A DNA stretch of 64,000 bases, taken from assembly GCA_027627225.1 (NCBI GenBank), contig CM051026.1:631501-695500 (forward strand). The letters run 5' to 3'. The position numbers were made by a program, and so were the translations under genes. Shown piece by piece: positions 60,860-64,000 of the stretch. The notes under the pieces were generated by a model that worked only from the letters and a program-made list of their open reading frames with translations, had not been told where the DNA came from and did no database searches. Source of the DNA: Congeria kusceri. Lineage: Eukaryota; Mollusca; Bivalvia; Myida; Dreissenidae. The first letter of the stretch is position 1, and each line of letters opens with the position of its first letter.

Positions 60860-63153
60860 TCAACGGAGCTCTTTGGCCTTCTCAAAGACGTTGCAGTAAT
60901 CCTTGACCCACTGTGACCAGCTTGCCTCGACTGGAAGATGCTGCACGTTATAAGGCCTGTAAAATAGAAACACCGATTGAACACTAACCGCGCTTTGTCT
61001 TTGTGATCCAGAGTAACACTCAACATTTTGCATGGAAAGATTTGTATATAAGGTAAATAGGAGAAAACTTGTGATCAGGTCAGCTAACAAAGTAAATCAG
61101 TGGAAATCATGTGTGTCACTTTATATAACAGAATGAATTTGACTGTTTGGGACACTTTTCAATCAATAACTGTATGACGGGGTACAGTGTGGATATAATT
61201 TACAGTGGTGCGATTGCAAAAACATTTTAGAACAGGAAAATACCCTCCACAACCCTATAGGTTTCACCACAACTCATTTCAAAACAGACCCAGCAACGTT
61301 ATTACTATTAGAATAATTTGTAAATAAAGTATTGCATTCAAAAGGAGGAATGGTGTAGTGAATATGGATTCGGCCTTGTGACCAGGAGTCCTGGGTTTGA
61401 TCCCCACTCTGGGAGCATTCTTAAAATCTTTCCAAAGACACCAAGTACTGGTACATCCCAGAAACCAACTCGAGAGTGTCTTTATAAGCCAAGGCTTTCG
61501 ATGCAATCGAGCTTAAATAAATAGGTTTAAACAAACTAAAGGAGGAAGAATCACACACCTGGTTTTATGTCTACACTGCCCTCCATTATTTACATGATTG
61601 CACTGAGACAAACGACTCCTACCCTTGGTTTTATATCTACACTGCACTCCATTCTTTACATGACAGCACTGGGACAAACGACTCATACCCTTGGTTTTAT
61701 ATCTACACTGCACTCCATTATTTACATGATTGCACTGAGACAAATAACTCATACCCCTGGCTTTATGTCTACACTGCACTCCATTATTTACATGACAGCA
61801 CTGGGCAAACGACTTACACCCTTGGTGTTATGTCTACATTGCCCTCCATAACTGGACCAAGACAAACTGGTGACTGTTGATCCTTGTCCTTTGCACTTAA
61901 AATATTCTAGCAGTATCATCATCAGTATGATATATATGTATTTAGTTACAGCTTACAAGACAAGAGCTGTCTCAGGACAGTGCACTTGACTATTCGAACC
62001 GCTTTGTCAGAGTTATGGGTCCTTGTCAGTACAAAACAGGGGCATAATTCTGCTAAATTGCAGGTCAGAGTTATGGGCCTTGGTCAGTGACCTCACATAA
62101 TGACCCCAAAGACATATGTGAAGTTTCCATTGAATATCTGTAGTAGTTACAGAGATATATACTTGTTGCACGCAAACCTTAACCAGAGCATTGGACGACA
62201 CGGACGAAAGGGTAAGTAGAATAGCTCGAACTATTTGGTGAATAGTTGAGATAACAAAACATACATCTCGGTATTGTATCGTTGTTAATTTACTGCAATA
62301 TGTACCATTGTATCGCAAGGCTAGCATATCATTACACCTGTAGAGACAAATCATTGTTTTTATATGATTCACTTTGGCCAAATAATAATAACGGGCAAAA
62401 AACATTCAAACATTGCATACCTCTGGTGTGGATTGAGTGTGTTGAGGCAGGGAATGTCTGAGTTGGTCAGAGGACGATTGTCACCAGATGCTTTAAAATC
62501 AACCAGAGAAAAGGAAGAACATTACCTTTAATCAGACAGTAAAATAAACAGTATTATGGCAATTTTATTTTATTTCATTATTTTTTTAACATCTCCTCAT
62601 TTTGGAAACATACAGTTATACATGCAGTTGGTGTTTCATCATTTCCCTCTAAACTATTACATTCATAAATAAATAATACTATTATGTACGGTAACTACAG
62701 TTATAAGAAATGTAATACCATTGAAAAACTTTAGTTATTGAAAAATGTAGCAACAAATACGTTGCAAACCGGTTCATTTTGCATTTGCAAGTAAAGCAAT
62801 TATATAAAAAGCATGATTGATTTTAACTTCATCACATAAAACATGTATTTGCCTTCAATATTCCAAAGATGAAACAAACCTATCGTTTTAAACCTATCAT
62901 TAATATGCTGACATCCATTGTGAATTGTATATAACCAGCACACTATATATAACTATTAGTCTAGTTTTCTGACCACATTTGATTGGAGTATTAAGTAGAT
63001 CAGCATCTGGCTTTAAGCTATTCTTTCAACAATCCTACTTACCATCAATTTTAGAAATGTCACCTGCTCATTTGCTGTCGCTGTATGTTCAGTCAGAACG
63101 CCTCTACAATCATCTCGCAACAACATCTTGTAGGGAGGCCGCTGTATTTGTAA
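60860..63153 (-). CDS. 3' end of a multi-exon host gene, product unknown
   Basis: Three minus-strand exons with good splice sites. 63153-63043 (open LQIQRPPYKMLLRDDCRGVL onward, donor TTGATG|GTAAGT); 62490-62421 (acceptor TTTTAAAG, encodes SGDNRPLTNSDIPCLN..., donor CAGAG|GTATGC); 60956-60860 (acceptor TTTTACAG, encodes PYNVQHLPVEASWSQWVKDY..., stop TGA). The last two join exactly in phase as HQR|PYNV. The first to second junction is off by one base unless an extra exon lies between or the weaker donor GTAA|GTAGG is used. Upstream exons are beyond the right edge. I do not recognise the family. Introns contain a SINE and minisatellites. Confidence 0.65.
61351..61537 (+). mobile_element. tRNA-headed SINE with 10-bp target duplication, intronic
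   Basis: AAAGGAGGAA lies at 61341-61350 and 61538-61547. The head has TGGTGTAGTGAATATGGATT and GTCCTGGGTTTGATCCCC (box B); the 3' end GCAATCGAGCTTAAATAAAT resembles the 17232 SINE tail. Antisense to the host gene, inside its last intron. Confidence 0.75.
61559..61851 (+). repeat. 66-bp tandem repeat, about 4.4 copies
   Basis: Unit marked by CCTTGGTTTTATATCTACAC at 61623, 61689 and 61755, with TTTACATGACAGCACTGGGA or TGATTGCACTGAGACAAA in alternating units. Because 66 is divisible by three, open frames run through both strands (61513-61779, 61567-61851) without meaning a gene. Confidence 0.9.
61960..62245 (-). repeat. Dispersed repeat related to the 47745-48168 copy (inverted)
   Basis: Starts ACAAGAGCTGTCTCAGGACA and contains GTCAGAGTTATGGGCCTTGG and CCCCAAAGACATATGTGAAG, the reverse complement of the 47.8-48.1 kb repeat. 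Intronic. Confidence 0.7.
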
Positions 63154-63395
63154 CTGAAATATGAAAGTAATGCTGATTAATGGGGAATCTTGAATAAAAC
63201 TTTTACCGGACATGCAAGAGCAAAACTGTAAAGGAACTGTACTTGAATCTCTAACAGATCTCAGACTTTTTCAATGACATTTTTATAAACCTTTCAACAG
63301 TCTATGTACATGTTTGTAATGAATACAAATATCAAATACTTATTCTAACAGCAACAATTGACAGAAATCAGGAATTTTTTTGATGTGCAAAAAGA

Positions 63396-64000
63396 GTCTC
63401 AGTGGTGTAATGGATACAATTTCAGCCTTGGGAGATCATAAGTCTCAGTGGTGTAATGGATACGATGTCCACCTTGGGAGATCATGAGTCTCAGTGGTGT
63501 AATGGATATGATGTCCACCTTGGGAGATCATGAGTCTCAGTGGTGTACTGGATATGATGTCCACCTTGGGAGATCATGAGTCTCAGTGGTGTAATGGATA
63601 TGATGTCCACCTTGGGAGATCATGAGTCTCAGTGGTGTAATGGATATGATGTCTGCCTTGGGAGATCATGAGTCTCAGTGGTGTAATGGATATGATTTCT
63701 GCCTTGGGAGATCATGAGTCTCAGTGGTGTAATGGATATGATGTCCACCTTGGGAGATCATGAATCTCTGTGGTGTAATGGATATGATGTCCACCTTGGG
63801 AGAGCATGAGTCTCAATGGTGTAATGGATATGATGTCCACCTTGGGAGATCATGAGTCTCAGTGGTGTAATGGATATGATGTCTGCCTTGAGAGGTCATG
63901 AGTCTCAGTGGTGTAATGGATACGATGTCCACCTTGGGAGGTCATGAGTCTCAGTGGTGTAATGGATACGATGTCTGCCTTGGGAGTTCATGAGTCTCAG
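63396..64000 (+). repeat. 46-bp tandem array derived from a SINE/tRNA head (runs off right edge)
   Basis: Thirteen units of GTCTCAGTGGTGTAATGGAT plus ATGATGTCCACCTTGGGAGATCATGA-type sequence (starts 63396, 63442, 63488, 63534). TGGTGTAATGGAT is like the box-A region of the SINE head at 61351, and CCTTGGGAGATCATGAGT matches the position after it. Units alternate between CCACCTT and CTGCCTT variants. Confidence 0.85.

Noticed and set aside
61513..61851. Open frames of 88-94 aa on both strands
   Set aside because: Produced by a 66-bp tandem repeat whose length is a multiple of three.

Overview
This is eukaryotic, AT-rich DNA dominated by repeats and carrying few genes. Several dispersed repeat families look like those I know from bivalve mollusc genomes: AGCTCGACTATTCGAAG repeats, ACTGTGGAATCA-ended elements, a GCATGTGC...AAGTGTCG foldback and tRNA-headed SINEs. 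My best guess is a bivalve, possibly a heterodont clam or mussel; this is recognition from memory, not a search. There is no bacterial gene organisation, rRNA, intact tRNA or CRISPR array.

Layout. 0-9 kb: a 2.88-kb segment present twice, 5.6 kb apart. Each copy holds a TA-flanked, Tc1/mariner-like element with long inverted repeats and a nested-palindrome 'foldback' repeat that recurs eight times in the window. A decayed Tc1 transposase follows. 10-36 kb: minisatellites. Five arrays (4.3, 17.8, 25-27.4, 30.2 and 34.4 kb) share a 13-base building block, and a separate 22-base array lies at 10 kb. Between them are SINEs, a 998-bp MITE-like element and decayed dispersed repeats. 36-41 kb: a TTCATGAA-rich inverted structure, an LTR-like insertion with a 4-bp target duplication, and a PIF/Harbinger (HARBI1-like) transposase fragment. 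43.3-46 kb: the most interesting object, a 2.64-kb transposon with ~218-bp inverted repeats full of ACCGAAAGCGC motifs. It carries a spliced minus-strand gene for a PHD finger fused to an OTU-like cysteine-protease domain, and no transposase. 47-60 kb: dispersed repeats, a SINE with a clear 15-bp target duplication, a 35-bp-arm hairpin and weak plus-strand exon candidates. 60.8-63.2 kb: the last exons of a genuine-looking minus-strand host gene that enters from the right, with SINEs and minisatellites in its introns. The right edge is a 46-bp tandem array resembling a SINE tRNA head.

There is no operon-like cooperation. The window mainly records transposition and tandem-repeat expansion around sparse exons.
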